Source: Chitinophagaceae bacterium (GTDB lineage Bacteria > Bacteroidota > Bacteroidia > Chitinophagales > Chitinophagaceae). From it: a stretch of DNA of 64,000 nt. A model generated the notes under the pieces. The model ran no database searches and was not told where the DNA came from. It was given only the letters and a program-made list of their open reading frames with translations. Within the stretch, counting starts at the first letter, position 1, and every line of letters begins with the position of its first letter. Positions 35,252-43,718 of this stretch are shown piece by piece. The stretch lies in assembly GCA_013140985.1 (NCBI GenBank), contig JABFRU010000053.1, forward strand, positions 1 to 64,000, given 5' to 3'. The position numbers and the translations under genes were made by a program.

Positions 35252-35899
35252 ATGCCCATCATCGCTCCCTCGCTTCTCTCTGCTAATTTCCTTGATCTGC
35301 AAGCTGACTGTAAAATGCTGAATGAAAGTGAGGCCGACTGGTATCATCTGGATGTAATGGATGGCCGTTTTGTTCCCAATATCAGTTTTGGCCCGATGAT
35401 CGTCGAGTTTTTCAGAAAAGCGACAAACAAAATTTGTGATGTGCACCTGATGATCGAAGAACCGGGAAAATTTGCAGAACAATTTAAAAATGCCGGGGCT
35501 GATAATCTTTCGGTGCATATTGAAGCATGTCCTCATCTCCATAGAAATATTCAGCAAATAAAGTCGTTGGGTATGAAAGCCGGGATTGCTATCAATCCGC
35601 ATACCCCTGTTTCAGCATTAAGTGATGTGCTGGCCGATATCGATCTTGTTTGTATGATGAGTGTGAATCCCGGTTTTGGCGGACAAAAATTCATCCCGCA
35701 TACCATTGAAAAAATAAAGCAGCTCCGAAAGATGATCGAAGAAAAAAATTTGAAAGTGCATATTGAGATTGATGGCGGGGTAACATTGGAAAATGCTCCT
35801 TCGATCATTGCTGCCGGCGCTGATGTGCTGGTGGCTGGTAATACGGTTTTCAAATCTGCAGACCCAAAAGCGACGATAGCACAATTAAAAAAGTTATGA
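35252..35899 (+). CDS. rpe: Ribulose-phosphate 3-epimerase
   Basis: 215 residues. TIM barrel that interconverts ribulose 5-phosphate and xylulose 5-phosphate in the pentose phosphate pathway. Signatures in order: IAPSLLSANFLDL, the metal-ligand block WYHLDVMDGRFVPNISFG, VHLMIEEP, the MSVNPGFGGQKFIP loop, EIDGGV and the phosphate-binding GADVLVAGNTVF. All catalytic Asp and His positions are present. Confidence 0.95.
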   Translation: MPIIAPSLLSANFLDLQADCKMLNESEADWYHLDVMDGRFVPNISFGPMIVEFFRKATNKICDVHLMIEEPGKFAEQFKNAGADNLSVHIEACPHLHRNIQQIKSLGMKAGIAINPHTPVSALSDVLADIDLVCMMSVNPGFGGQKFIPHTIEKIKQLRKMIEEKNLKVHIEIDGGVTLENAPSIIAAGADVLVAGNTVFKSADPKATIAQLKKL

Positions 35900-35904
35900 C
35901 CGTT

Positions 35905-35982
35905 CTGCGAAACTTTTAGTTTCGCAGTTCTATTCTGTCGCCTGGGGCGACAAAATAAATTTCCGAAACAAAATGTTTCGGA
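35905..35982. other. Three consecutive perfect hairpins
   Basis: Hairpin 1: CTGCGAAAC (35905-35913) / GTTTCGCAG (35919-35927). Hairpin 2: TGTCGCC (35936-35942) / GGCGACA (35946-35952). Hairpin 3: TCCGAAACA (35962-35970) / TGTTTCGGA (35974-35982). The first may terminate rpe. Three perfect stem-loops within 78 bases, in a 102-base spacer, exceed what a simple terminator needs. Confidence 0.6.
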
Positions 35983-36001
35983 CAGCATCAAACAAAATAA
36001 A

Positions 36002-36742
36002 ATGGCAAAAGATCTGTTCAGCACACAATCTGCTCTTTATGCCAGATACCGCCCTGACTACCCGCAAGAACTTTACGATCATATTCTTTCTTTTGTCAAT
36101 AAAAAAGATACAGCCTGGGATTGCGCTACCGGCAATGGACAAGCAGCTGTTGTTTTGGCTGACCATTTCAAAAAAGTGGTTGCTACAGATATCAGCGCTT
36201 CACAAATTGATAAAGCGGTTCACAAAGAAAACATTGAATATATCGTTTGTCCTGCCGAGTCAACTCCATTCGCTGATAATACATTCGATCTCGTAACAGT
36301 TGCGCAAGCCTATCATTGGCTCAAATGGGATGCATTCAAAAAAGAAATGACAAGAGTTTGTAAACGGGGTGCTGTGATCGCTGTATGGATGTACGACAGA
36401 ACGGATATTGAAAAAGTAGATGAGGCTGTCCGGGATTTCTATAAAAATATTACCGGCCCTTACTGGGATTATGAAAGAAAATATGTTGAAGAGAAATATG
36501 CAACCGTTGATTTTGATTATGAACTATTACCGGTAAAAGAATTTGAGACCATCCTGCATTGGAAGCGGGAAGATATGCTGGGTTATATTTCCACCTGGAG
36601 CGCTGTACAGAAGTATATAAAAGTAAACGGCCAATCTCCCCTTCCAATTATTGAAGAAAAGATAAAAGAATTGTGGCCGGACGATGAAATAAAGAAAGTC
36701 GTTTTCCCTGTTTATCTAAAGCTGGGCAGGATTAATAAATGA
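36002..36742 (+). CDS. SAM-dependent methyltransferase (class I)
   Basis: 246 residues, cytosolic. Rossmann-like methyltransferase of the Methyltransf_11 group: motif I is AWDCATGNGQAAVVLA, motif II ends in VATDISASQIDKA, and the post-motif is FDLVTVAQAYHWLKWDAF. The YHW segment after motif IV is typical of a subgroup related to trans-aconitate methyltransferase and yeast Crg1. The substrate is unknown. Confidence 0.83.
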   Translation: MAKDLFSTQSALYARYRPDYPQELYDHILSFVNKKDTAWDCATGNGQAAVVLADHFKKVVATDISASQIDKAVHKENIEYIVCPAESTPFADNTFDLVTVAQAYHWLKWDAFKKEMTRVCKRGAVIAVWMYDRTDIEKVDEAVRDFYKNITGPYWDYERKYVEEKYATVDFDYELLPVKEFETILHWKREDMLGYISTWSAVQKYIKVNGQSPLPIIEEKIKELWPDDEIKKVVFPVYLKLGRINK

Positions 36743-36753
36743 CCTGCTACAAT

Positions 36754-36789
36754 GCGGATTTTATTGAGTAATATTGTTAACAAATCCGC
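36754..36789 (+). other. Inverted repeat before the TonB-dependent receptor gene
   Basis: GCGGATTT (36754-36761) and AAATCCGC (36782-36789), perfect 8 bp with a 20-base AT-rich loop. The right arm ends nine bases before the ATG at 36799, so folding would limit ribosome access. It could instead be an operator. Confidence 0.4.
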
Positions 36790-36798
36790 TGCTACCGA

Positions 36799-39312
36799 AT
36801 GAACCGCCAGCTGAAACTGCTTTTCTTATTCCTTCTTCTTCCTGTTTTTCTTTTTGCCCAAAAGAAATTCGCCTACGTTTCCGGCAAAGTGGTTGACGAA
36901 AATGAAAATCCTCTTTCAAATGTTTCCGTTGTTATTTTAGGTCAGTCAAAAGGAATTATTACAAATGATTCCGGCTATTTCCGGATAAAAGTCGCAGCAG
37001 ACAAAGCCTTTGCCATCGTATTCAGTTATTCCGGCAGAAATACCGAACAGAAAAATTTCCTGCTCAGCGAAAATGAAGAAGAGAGCATCACTGTCAGGTT
37101 AGAGAAAGGTGAAAAAACTTTGGATCCTGTGGTTGTTACTGATCAAAGAGACAGAAGAGAAGCGGGGCTGATACGACCTAATCCCAAAACCGTTCTCAAT
37201 CTTCCATCAGCTGTGACAGGTGTTGAAAGTTTGATAAAAATATTTGTTGGCTCCAATAATGAATTGACCTCTCAATATTCCGTTCGTGGCGGCAGCTATG
37301 ATGAGAACCTGATCTATGTAAACGACTTTGAGATCTTTCGCCCTTATCTCGTCAGAAGCGGACAACAGGAAGGATTAAGTTTTATCAATCCTGAAATGGT
37401 TCGCAGTATTAATTTCTACAACGGCGGTTTCCAGGCAAAATATGGCGATAAGATGAGCAGTGTGCTCGACATTCAATATAAGAAGCCAAAAAGATTCGGT
37501 GGCTCGGCGTATGCAAGCATTCTTGAACAAGGATTAGAAATAGAAAACATAAGTAAGAATTCAAAATTCACTTACCTGCTCGGCATTCGTAACCGTAGCA
37601 ACAGGAATTTATTAAGCAGCCAGGATACAAAAGGCAATTATGTTCCTTCGTCCGCCGATTTCCAGGCATTGCTCGGTTATCAATTCAATAATAAATGGTC
37701 GGCAGAATTATTGGGGAATATTTCCAGGACAAAATTCAATCTTGTACCTCAGTTCAGCCAACTGACCACTTCTGTTTTCTCTCCATTCTTCAGCGCCACG
37801 ATCGGCGTGGACATAGAATTTGAAGGCCGGGAAAAAGATGAATACCAGACCAGCATGTTTGGTTTGGCGATCATCAATCAGCCAGGTAAAAACGTAAAGC
37901 TGAAATGGATGCTCTCGAGATTTGAAAATAATGAAGAAGAGAATATTGATATAGCCGGGGCTTATTTATTTGGCGAAAGGGATTTTGATAAACGAAATCC
38001 AACTTATGGTTTGATCATTAACCCGTTGGGAGCAGGCATCTTTCACAATTTTGCCCGCAATAAATTAGATATAGAGAACTGGAGTGTGGCACACAAAGGA
38101 AATTATGATGCCGGCAAACATGCTTTTCAATGGGGATTGAATTATGATAAGTCAACCATCACTGACAAATTAAATGAATGGGAATTCCAGGATTCGGCCG
38201 GTTATGCATTGCCTTATCAGCCCAACATGCTGCAATTAAGTAAGGTGATCAAATCAACTGCCGATCTCGGCATCAATAAATTTTCCGGTTATATACAGGA
38301 TAATATTTTATTGGGAAATGATTCCACTCATTCCACTACGATCACCGCCGGTGTTCGTTTCAACTATAATTCACTCAACAAAGAATTTTTAATTTCTCCC
38401 CGCATTGGCGCCAGTTGGAAACCTAAATGGAAAAAAGATATTGTTTTCAGAGCAGCGGCAGGTATGTATGCACAACCACCATTTTACCGGGAACTTAGAA
38501 GATATGACGGCTCTGTAAATATTAATCTCAAAGCACAAAAAAGCTGGCAGGCTGTTGCCGGGTTTGATTACAACTTCATTGGCATTGGTGGCAGACCGAT
38601 GCGATGGACAGCAGAAGCCTATTATAAAAGCATGACTGATGTGGTGCCTTATGATATTGACAATGTCCGCATCCGTTATTTTGGCGAGAACATAGCCAAA
38701 GCTTATGCTGCCGGTATTGAAATGCGTTTGCATGGTGAACTCGTTCCCGATGCAGAAAGCTGGATCAGTCTCGGTTTTATGAAAACAAATGAGGACATCA
38801 GCAATGATTTTTATTATCGCTATAAAAATGCCGCCGGAGAATTTATTACAGCGCAAACTCCAGACCAGGTGCCGGTGGACAGTGTGAAATTTGATGTGGG
38901 CTGGTTGCGCCGCCCCACTGACCGCCGGATAACTTTCGGAATGTATTTTGAAGATTATTTACCGACCAATAAAAATTTCAAAGCTTACCTCAATTTATTG
39001 TACGGGAGCAATATGCCGTATAATATTCCCAATGCAGTCCGCTATCGCAATGCAGCCGTGATAGAACCATATATCCGTTGCGATATTGGCTTCAGTGCAT
39101 TGCTGATGGATGATGACAGAAGTAAACGCCGCAGCCACTCTCCTTTCCGCAATTTTTCTACTATCTGGGCGACCCTCGAAGTATTCAACATCATTGACAG
39201 GGCTAATACGATCTCGTATTTATTCATCAAAGATTTTTCCAACACGGTTTATTTATTACCGAATCGTTTAACGCCGAGGCTGATCAATTTTAAGATCGTG
39301 GCGAGGTGGTGA
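36799..39312 (+). CDS. TonB-dependent receptor with carboxypeptidase-like N-terminal domain
   Basis: 837 residues, outer membrane. Signal peptide (cleavage near LFAQ, residue 21), then a CarboxypepD_reg-like domain (about 25-110, starting YVSGKVVDENENPLSNVSVV). A plug domain follows (about 115-230), with SQYSVRGGSYDENLIYVNDF, and then a beta barrel to the C terminus ending in an aromatic residue and Arg-Trp (INFKIVARW). It imports an unknown ligand with energy from TonB. There is no SusD-like partner next to it, so it is not a polysaccharide locus. Confidence 0.88.
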   Translation: MNRQLKLLFLFLLLPVFLFAQKKFAYVSGKVVDENENPLSNVSVVILGQSKGIITNDSGYFRIKVAADKAFAIVFSYSGRNTEQKNFLLSENEEESITVRLEKGEKTLDPVVVTDQRDRREAGLIRPNPKTVLNLPSAVTGVESLIKIFVGSNNELTSQYSVRGGSYDENLIYVNDFEIFRPYLVRSGQQEGLSFINPEMVRSINFYNGGFQAKYGDKMSSVLDIQYKKPKRFGGSAYASILEQGLEIENISKNSKFTYLLGIRNRSNRNLLSSQDTKGNYVPSSADFQALLGYQFNNKWSAELLGNISRTKFNLVPQFSQLTTSVFSPFFSATIGVDIEFEGREKDEYQTSMFGLAIINQPGKNVKLKWMLSRFENNEEENIDIAGAYLFGERDFDKRNPTYGLIINPLGAGIFHNFARNKLDIENWSVAHKGNYDAGKHAFQWGLNYDKSTITDKLNEWEFQDSAGYALPYQPNMLQLSKVIKSTADLGINKFSGYIQDNILLGNDSTHSTTITAGVRFNYNSLNKEFLISPRIGASWKPKWKKDIVFRAAAGMYAQPPFYRELRRYDGSVNINLKAQKSWQAVAGFDYNFIGIGGRPMRWTAEAYYKSMTDVVPYDIDNVRIRYFGENIAKAYAAGIEMRLHGELVPDAESWISLGFMKTNEDISNDFYYRYKNAAGEFITAQTPDQVPVDSVKFDVGWLRRPTDRRITFGMYFEDYLPTNKNFKAYLNLLYGSNMPYNIPNAVRYRNAAVIEPYIRCDIGFSALLMDDDRSKRRSHSPFRNFSTIWATLEVFNIIDRANTISYLFIKDFSNTVYLLPNRLTPRLINFKIVARW

Positions 39313-39324
39313 TTTTTCCCGAAA

Positions 39325-39332
39325 TATTTTTG
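39325..39332 (+). promoter_or_regulatory. -7 promoter element TATTTTTG before the gene at 39372
   Basis: Perfect TAnnTTTG, 39 bases before the ATG, directly after the receptor gene. No -33 TTG is seen at the usual distance. Confidence 0.35.
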
Positions 39333-39371
39333 TGTAAACAGGTTTGACATTACATCTCACATTTATCGCTG

Positions 39372-39890
39372 ATGAAAATATTTACAACTATACTTATTTT
39401 ATTCGTTTCGAATATCATCGTTGCACAAACCGCCTCTTTGTTCGGAAAAATAATTGACAGCAGGAAAGCAGAGCCTGTGCCTTTTGCAGCTATTACCATA
39501 AATCACCAGGCGCAAAAAGGTCTTTCAGGATGGGGAAGTAAAACAACAAATGCTGATGATAAAGGCTGGTTTCGGATAGACAGTTTGAAGGAAGGAGATT
39601 ACTCTATAATAATAACGGCAGTGGGTTACCTGGCAAAAACATATCCAGTTATTACTTTTAAAAAAGATACAGTGATCCTTCTTGAAGCAGACCTTTATGT
39701 TCCTTGCAAATACGATGACAAAAAAAATGATCCGACCTGTCCAAAATGTCATAAAAAAAATAAAGTGGTCCCGATCGTTTATGGATTACCTGTCGGCGAA
39801 CTGGATGAAGACAACTATTATTATGCCGGCTGCGAGATCAGTTTATGCGACCCCAACTGGTATTGCAAAAGAGATAAGACGAAATTTTAA
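39372..39890 (+). CDS. Secreted carboxypeptidase-regulatory-like domain protein with Cys-rich tail
   Basis: 172 residues with a signal peptide (cleavage near VAQ, residue 18). A single CarboxypepD_reg-like beta sandwich (about 22-110) starts SLFGKIIDSRKAEPVPFAA. Its C-terminal 60 residues contain six cysteines, among them CPKCHKK, which may bind a metal or form disulfides. Such a domain without a receptor barrel is unusual. Its role is unknown; the position after the receptor suggests a joint envelope function. Confidence 0.65.
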   Translation: MKIFTTILILFVSNIIVAQTASLFGKIIDSRKAEPVPFAAITINHQAQKGLSGWGSKTTNADDKGWFRIDSLKEGDYSIIITAVGYLAKTYPVITFKKDTVILLEADLYVPCKYDDKKNDPTCPKCHKKNKVVPIVYGLPVGELDEDNYYYAGCEISLCDPNWYCKRDKTKF

Positions 39891-39974
39891 ATAGAACTTC
39901 CCTGCCTGTTCTCAAAATCAAACTTCCCTGATAACCGGCAATTGCATTATATTTAGTTACCAAAACCAAACTAT

Positions 39975-40598
39975 ATGCTTACTTACGAAGTTCAATACCA
40001 GCAAGAATATTCAAGAGGTGAATTATTACTGCGCACATTTTTCGGATGGCTCTATATGGGGCTTCCGCATGGATTGTTACTATTATTTCTTGGGATAGCT
40101 CTCTGGTTCATGACCATTGCTACTTTTTTCATTGTCCTTTTTACAGGTGTTACTCCCAAATGGTATTATGAATGGGTGATTAAGATGCAACGCTGGGGAC
40201 TCAGGGTAAATGCCCGTATCTCGAATTTATGTGATGGTTATCCTGCATTTGGAATGAATGCAACAGATGACAAAACAAGTTTTGATCTACCATTCTGGCA
40301 GATCAGCAGAGGGCAATTATCGCTTAGGGCTTTGCTCGGATTCTTTTATGTGATCATACCTCATGGTTTTGTTTTATGGTTCAGGTGTATTGGAACTTTC
40401 GTGTTATCGTTCCTTGCTTTTTTTGCCGTTCTGTTCACAGGAAAATATCCGGAGAATTGGCATCGCTTCAATGCAGGAACAATGCGATGGGGTGCAAGAG
40501 TTAATTTATACCTGTCATGGCTATACCGGGATTATCCTCCTTTTGCCGGCAGGCCTGATGAAAATCTTCTTGGTAAACTTGACAATTTAAACAACTGA
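39975..40598 (+). CDS. DUF4389 membrane protein with two internal repeats
   Basis: 207 residues. Two copies of the DUF4389 unit are visible: each has a basic start (SRGELLLRTFFGW; SRGQLSLRALLGF), a hydrophobic helix pair, an FFxVLFTG turn followed by a W/Y-rich amphipathic stretch, and a terminal YPxF motif. About four membrane segments in total. The function is unknown. A TATATTTA element lies at 39948-39955. Confidence 0.75.
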   Translation: MLTYEVQYQQEYSRGELLLRTFFGWLYMGLPHGLLLLFLGIALWFMTIATFFIVLFTGVTPKWYYEWVIKMQRWGLRVNARISNLCDGYPAFGMNATDDKTSFDLPFWQISRGQLSLRALLGFFYVIIPHGFVLWFRCIGTFVLSFLAFFAVLFTGKYPENWHRFNAGTMRWGARVNLYLSWLYRDYPPFAGRPDENLLGKLDNLNN

Positions 40599-40660
40599 TC
40601 TTTCAAAAGATCATTTCTATTCTTTGAGCAGATCATTAACTAAAATTTCTTTCTCAGATA

Positions 40661-40691
40661 TTGTATTCACAACTGTGAATAAGTAACTTTA
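40661..40691 (+). promoter_or_regulatory. Candidate phoH promoter with a palindrome in its spacer
   Basis: TTG at 40661-40663, a 20-base spacer, and TAACTTTA at 40684-40691 (one mismatch from TAnnTTTG). The spacer holds a perfect palindrome: TATTCACA (40664-40671), AC, TGTGAATA (40674-40681). A dimeric regulator bound there would block RNA polymerase. The next start codon is 160 bases downstream. Confidence 0.5.
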
Positions 40692-40699
40692 GGTGAAAA

Positions 40700-40852
40700 C
40701 AATATTGCTAAGTAATATTGAAAATGAAGGGTGAGCTTCTGAAAATGGTCAGGAGACGCAGCATAAACCGGTACCACCCTGAGCCGGCATAATGAATACG
40801 GTTCGATCCCTCTCTACCGTACGAAGGATAGAACCAATTAAATTGAAGAGAT
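40700..40852 (+). promoter_or_regulatory. Structured leader or small RNA before phoH
   Basis: No open frame is supported here, but stems are: CAATATT/AATATTG around 40702-40722, AGGGTG (about 40729) with CACCCT (about 40779), and GGTTCGATCC (40800-40809) with GGATAGAACC (40826-40835, 9 of 10 pairs). It could be a long regulatory 5' leader or an independent RNA. I tried tRNA, SRP RNA and tmRNA and none fits. Confidence 0.35.
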
Positions 40853-41863
40853 TTGACAGACACAATTATCAACCTCGAAACCGTAAACCCTATTGAGTTT
40901 TTCGGAGTAAACAATGGCAAGCTGGACATCCTCAAAAAGAAATTCCCCCTGTTAAAAATTCTCTCCCGTGGCACTCAGCTTAAATTAAGCGGCGCACCTG
41001 AGCAGATCTCCACGGCAAGGGAGAAGATCGAACTAATTGTTGCCTACCTGGAAAGGAATGGCCACATGAGTGAGAATTATTTTGAGCAGGTGCTTGGCGG
41101 CGATGATGCTGAAACTGTTGATCATTTTACCGAAAGAAACCCCAATGAAGTATTGGTGTTTGGCCCCAATGGTAAATCGGTAAGAGCAAGAACCGCCAAT
41201 CAGAAAAAGATGGCGATCGATGCAGAAAAGAATGATATCGTCTTTGCTATTGGCCCTGCCGGTACCGGTAAAACCTATACCGCTGTTGCGTTAGCAGTGA
41301 GAGCATTAAAAAATAAACAGGTAAAGAAGATCATCCTCACCCGTCCTGCTGTGGAAGCCGGCGAAAGTCTTGGTTTTTTACCCGGTGATCTGAAAGAAAA
41401 GATCGATCCTTACCTGCGTCCTTTATATGATGCATTGGATGATATGATACCGGCTGATAAGCTTGGGTATTATATGACAACAAGAACGATCGAGATCGCA
41501 CCGCTGGCTTATATGAGGGGTCGTACATTGGATAATGCTTTCATTATTTTGGATGAAGCACAAAATGCTACCGACCTGCAGATAAAAATGTTCCTGACAA
41601 GGATCGGCGCCAATGCCAAAGCAATCATCACCGGTGACCTGACACAGGTTGACCTGCCAAGAAATCAACGCAGTGGTTTATCAACAGCCGTACGGATACT
41701 AAAAAATATTGATGGCATTGCTCATATAGAATTGGATGAGGAAGATGTAGTGCGTCACCGCCTGGTGAAGCAAATACTCCGAGCTTACACCAAAGAGCAT
41801 GAAAGAGAAAATCCGCAGGAGCATAAAACACCTCCGATCGTAAAGAAAGAGAAGCCCGAATAA
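40853..41863 (+). CDS. phoH: PhoH-family ATPase/ribonuclease
   Basis: 336 residues. Start TTG at 40853, fixed because a stop (TGA at 40844-40846) lies three codons upstream, no ATG is near, and the predicted N terminus TDTIINLETVNPIEFFG agrees with family members. An N-terminal KH-like part is followed by the PhoH ATPase domain: Walker A GPAGTGKTYTA, Walker B FIILDEAQNA, and the TRPAVEAGESLGFLPGDLKEK block. PhoH proteins relate to RNA processing under stress or phosphate limitation. It appears to lead a run with the lipoprotein, crcB, ppa and a permease. Confidence 0.9.
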   Translation: MTDTIINLETVNPIEFFGVNNGKLDILKKKFPLLKILSRGTQLKLSGAPEQISTAREKIELIVAYLERNGHMSENYFEQVLGGDDAETVDHFTERNPNEVLVFGPNGKSVRARTANQKKMAIDAEKNDIVFAIGPAGTGKTYTAVALAVRALKNKQVKKIILTRPAVEAGESLGFLPGDLKEKIDPYLRPLYDALDDMIPADKLGYYMTTRTIEIAPLAYMRGRTLDNAFIILDEAQNATDLQIKMFLTRIGANAKAIITGDLTQVDLPRNQRSGLSTAVRILKNIDGIAHIELDEEDVVRHRLVKQILRAYTKEHERENPQEHKTPPIVKKEKPE

Positions 41864-41896
41864 GCTCACTGGTCAAAGATTTATTACTTTGCAGGA

Positions 41897-42346
41897 ATGA
41901 AAAGATACCGTTTGTTCTTTTTGTTCCTGCTTTTTTCGTTTACAGCCTGTAAGACCAAAGACAAAGTTGTCAAACCGGAAAATGATATTGATGCTGCAAG
42001 AGATTTCATACAAGCAGCATTGGAAGGAGATTTTGATAAGGCAAGGACATACATGCTCTCCGATTCAGCGAATGTGAACTGGATGGATGTAGCGGAACGC
42101 AGCTACATGAAGAACGATGAGGAAACCAAATATAGTTATCGCAAAGCATCCATCCATATCCATGATATCTCCAATCCTGTAAAAGATTCAGTGACCATTG
42201 TTATTTTTTCCAATTCATTCAAAAATGATCATGACACATTAAAAGTGTTGAAGAAAGATGGCCAATGGCTGGTAGATTTCAAATACCTTTTTGAACATGA
42301 TAAAGACACTTTACCCCTAATGCCTGTACTTAAAGACAGTTTATAA
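41897..42346 (+). CDS. Small lipoprotein, DUF4878-like
   Basis: 149 residues. Lipoprotein signal with lipobox FTAC (Cys18). The body is NTF2-like: AARDFIQAALEGDFDKARTYM is the typical first helix of DUF4878/lumazine-binding-like lipoproteins, and it ends in the strand LKKDGQWLVDFKYLF. Ligand unknown. Its stop codon shares a base with the crcB start (TAATG), so the two are translationally coupled. Confidence 0.7.
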   Translation: MKRYRLFFLFLLFSFTACKTKDKVVKPENDIDAARDFIQAALEGDFDKARTYMLSDSANVNWMDVAERSYMKNDEETKYSYRKASIHIHDISNPVKDSVTIVIFSNSFKNDHDTLKVLKKDGQWLVDFKYLFEHDKDTLPLMPVLKDSL

Positions 42347-42717
42347 TGATCAAAAACGTATTGCTGGTAGGATTGGGCGGCGGCATTGGCAGTATTGCCC
42401 GCTATCTTTTTCAGCGATGGATGTATGCTTTGTATCCTCATCATTTTCCATGGGGCACTTTTGGTGTAAACGTGATAGGGTGTTTTGCGATCGGGTTGTT
42501 CTGGGGTTTAAGTTTCAGATCTTTCAATGATAATGAAAGCTGGAAACTATTTTTAATGTTCGCTCTTTGTGGTGGCTTTACAACGTTCTCTGCTTTTACA
42601 TTGGAAGGGATGGGATTACTAAGAGAACAGCGACTGTTTTTATTTCTCAGCTATATAGCTGCCAGTGTTATAGTAGGATTGCTTGCCACCTGGTTAGGCA
42701 TGCTGATTACAAGATAA
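42346..42717 (+). CDS. crcB: Fluoride exporter CrcB/Fluc
   Basis: 123 residues with four membrane helices, the usual size. It forms dual-topology dimers that let fluoride leave the cell. Motifs: GGGIGSIARYLFQRW, WGTFGVNVIGCFAIG and the Na+/F- site block CGGFTTFSAFTLE. It overlaps the stop codon of the lipoprotein gene and sits 10 bases before ppa. Pairing with pyrophosphatase makes sense because fluoride inhibits that enzyme. No fluoride riboswitch motif was recognised nearby. Confidence 0.93.
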   Translation: MIKNVLLVGLGGGIGSIARYLFQRWMYALYPHHFPWGTFGVNVIGCFAIGLFWGLSFRSFNDNESWKLFLMFALCGGFTTFSAFTLEGMGLLREQRLFLFLSYIAASVIVGLLATWLGMLITR

Positions 42718-42727
42718 ATTCAATCAC

Positions 42728-43270
42728 ATGTTAACTGTCAATCATCCATGGCACGGCGCTCATTACGGAGAAAAAGCTCCGGAAGTTGTAAATGGCCTGA
42801 TCGAAATTCCGCAAGGCTCCCGTTCAAAATATGAAGTAGATAAAGCAACAGGTTTGTTGCGATTGGACAGGGTCATCTATTCTTCTTTTCAATATCCCAT
42901 CAACTATGGTTTTATCCCACAAACACTGGGGCATGATGGCGATCCGCTGGATATATTAGTGTTATGTTCCCAATCTATTCAATCACTCTGCCTCGTAGAA
43001 GCCAATGTGATCGGTAATATGCAAATGATAGACCAGGGGCAACAGGATGACAAGATCATTGCGGTAGCGGCCAAAGACCCTTCCGTCAATCATATCAGCA
43101 AAGTGGAAGATCTTCCGACTCATTTTTTACTCGAACTGAAAAATTTCTTTGAACAATACAAAGTACTGGAGAATAAAAAAGTCGCCATTGATAATTTCCA
43201 GGATAAAAAAACTGCTTGCCGTGTGATCGCAGATGCCATTACACTTTATAAAGAAGTCTTTAAAAAATAA
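42728..43270 (+). CDS. ppa: Inorganic pyrophosphatase (family I)
   Basis: 180 residues. Hydrolyses pyrophosphate to drive biosynthesis. Active-site segments: IEIPQGSRSKYEVDK (substrate Lys/Arg/Glu), YPINYGFIPQT, the metal-binding DGDPLDILVL and later DDKIIAVAAKDP. It matches the soluble family I enzyme. It is encoded directly after crcB, and fluoride inhibits this class of enzyme. Confidence 0.94.
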   Translation: MLTVNHPWHGAHYGEKAPEVVNGLIEIPQGSRSKYEVDKATGLLRLDRVIYSSFQYPINYGFIPQTLGHDGDPLDILVLCSQSIQSLCLVEANVIGNMQMIDQGQQDDKIIAVAAKDPSVNHISKVEDLPTHFLLELKNFFEQYKVLENKKVAIDNFQDKKTACRVIADAITLYKEVFKK

Positions 43271-43297
43271 TCGGTGAATACCATTCAAAAAAACAAT

Positions 43298-43714
43298 ATG
43301 GCAACTCAACTGATCATTACAGCAGTATTGATAGGTCTTGCTGCGGGTATGCTGAGCGGACTGGTAGGTGTAGGCGGCGGCATCATCATGGTACCGGCCC
43401 TTGTATTTTTTATGAACTATACCCAACACCAGGCGCAGGGCACATCGCTGGCTGTACTCACCTTGCCTGTCGTCATACTGGCATCTCTTTCTTATTACTA
43501 TTACTGCCAGAAAGAAGGAACGCCTATTGATCTGAAGATAGTCGGGCTTTTATGTGCCGGTTTTATTGTCGGTGCATATTTTGGAAGTAAGTTAGCTGTC
43601 TCTATTGACCAGGAATTGATGAAAAAAATATTTGCCGTTATTCTTTTCTACACTGCTTTTAAAATGCTGCATTGGGATGAAGCGATCGTTAAGTGGGTGA
43701 AAAGCATTTTCTAA
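43298..43714 (+). CDS. Half-size TSUP (TauE/SafE) family permease
   Basis: 138 residues from the ATG at 43298 (a GTG at 43274 is in frame and less likely). Four membrane helices with the TSUP signature IGLAAGMLSGLVGVGGGIIMVPAL at the N terminus and GSKLAVSIDQELMKKIFA near the end. TauE/SafE transporters usually have two such halves; this one would have to dimerise. It may export sulfite or another small anion. It follows ppa by 27 bases. Confidence 0.78.
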   Translation: MATQLIITAVLIGLAAGMLSGLVGVGGGIIMVPALVFFMNYTQHQAQGTSLAVLTLPVVILASLSYYYYCQKEGTPIDLKIVGLLCAGFIVGAYFGSKLAVSIDQELMKKIFAVILFYTAFKMLHWDEAIVKWVKSIF

Positions 43715-43718
43715 CTGG

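Noticed and set aside
40746-40765. GGTCAGG followed by GCAGC resembles the apical domain of SRP RNA
   Set aside because: Only four bases separate the two parts, so the GGAA tetraloop helix of SRP RNA is missing.
40800-40812. GGTTCGATCC resembles the T-loop of a tRNA
   Set aside because: The flanking bases do not form a T stem, and no acceptor, D or anticodon arm can be drawn. It pairs instead with GGATAGAACC downstream.
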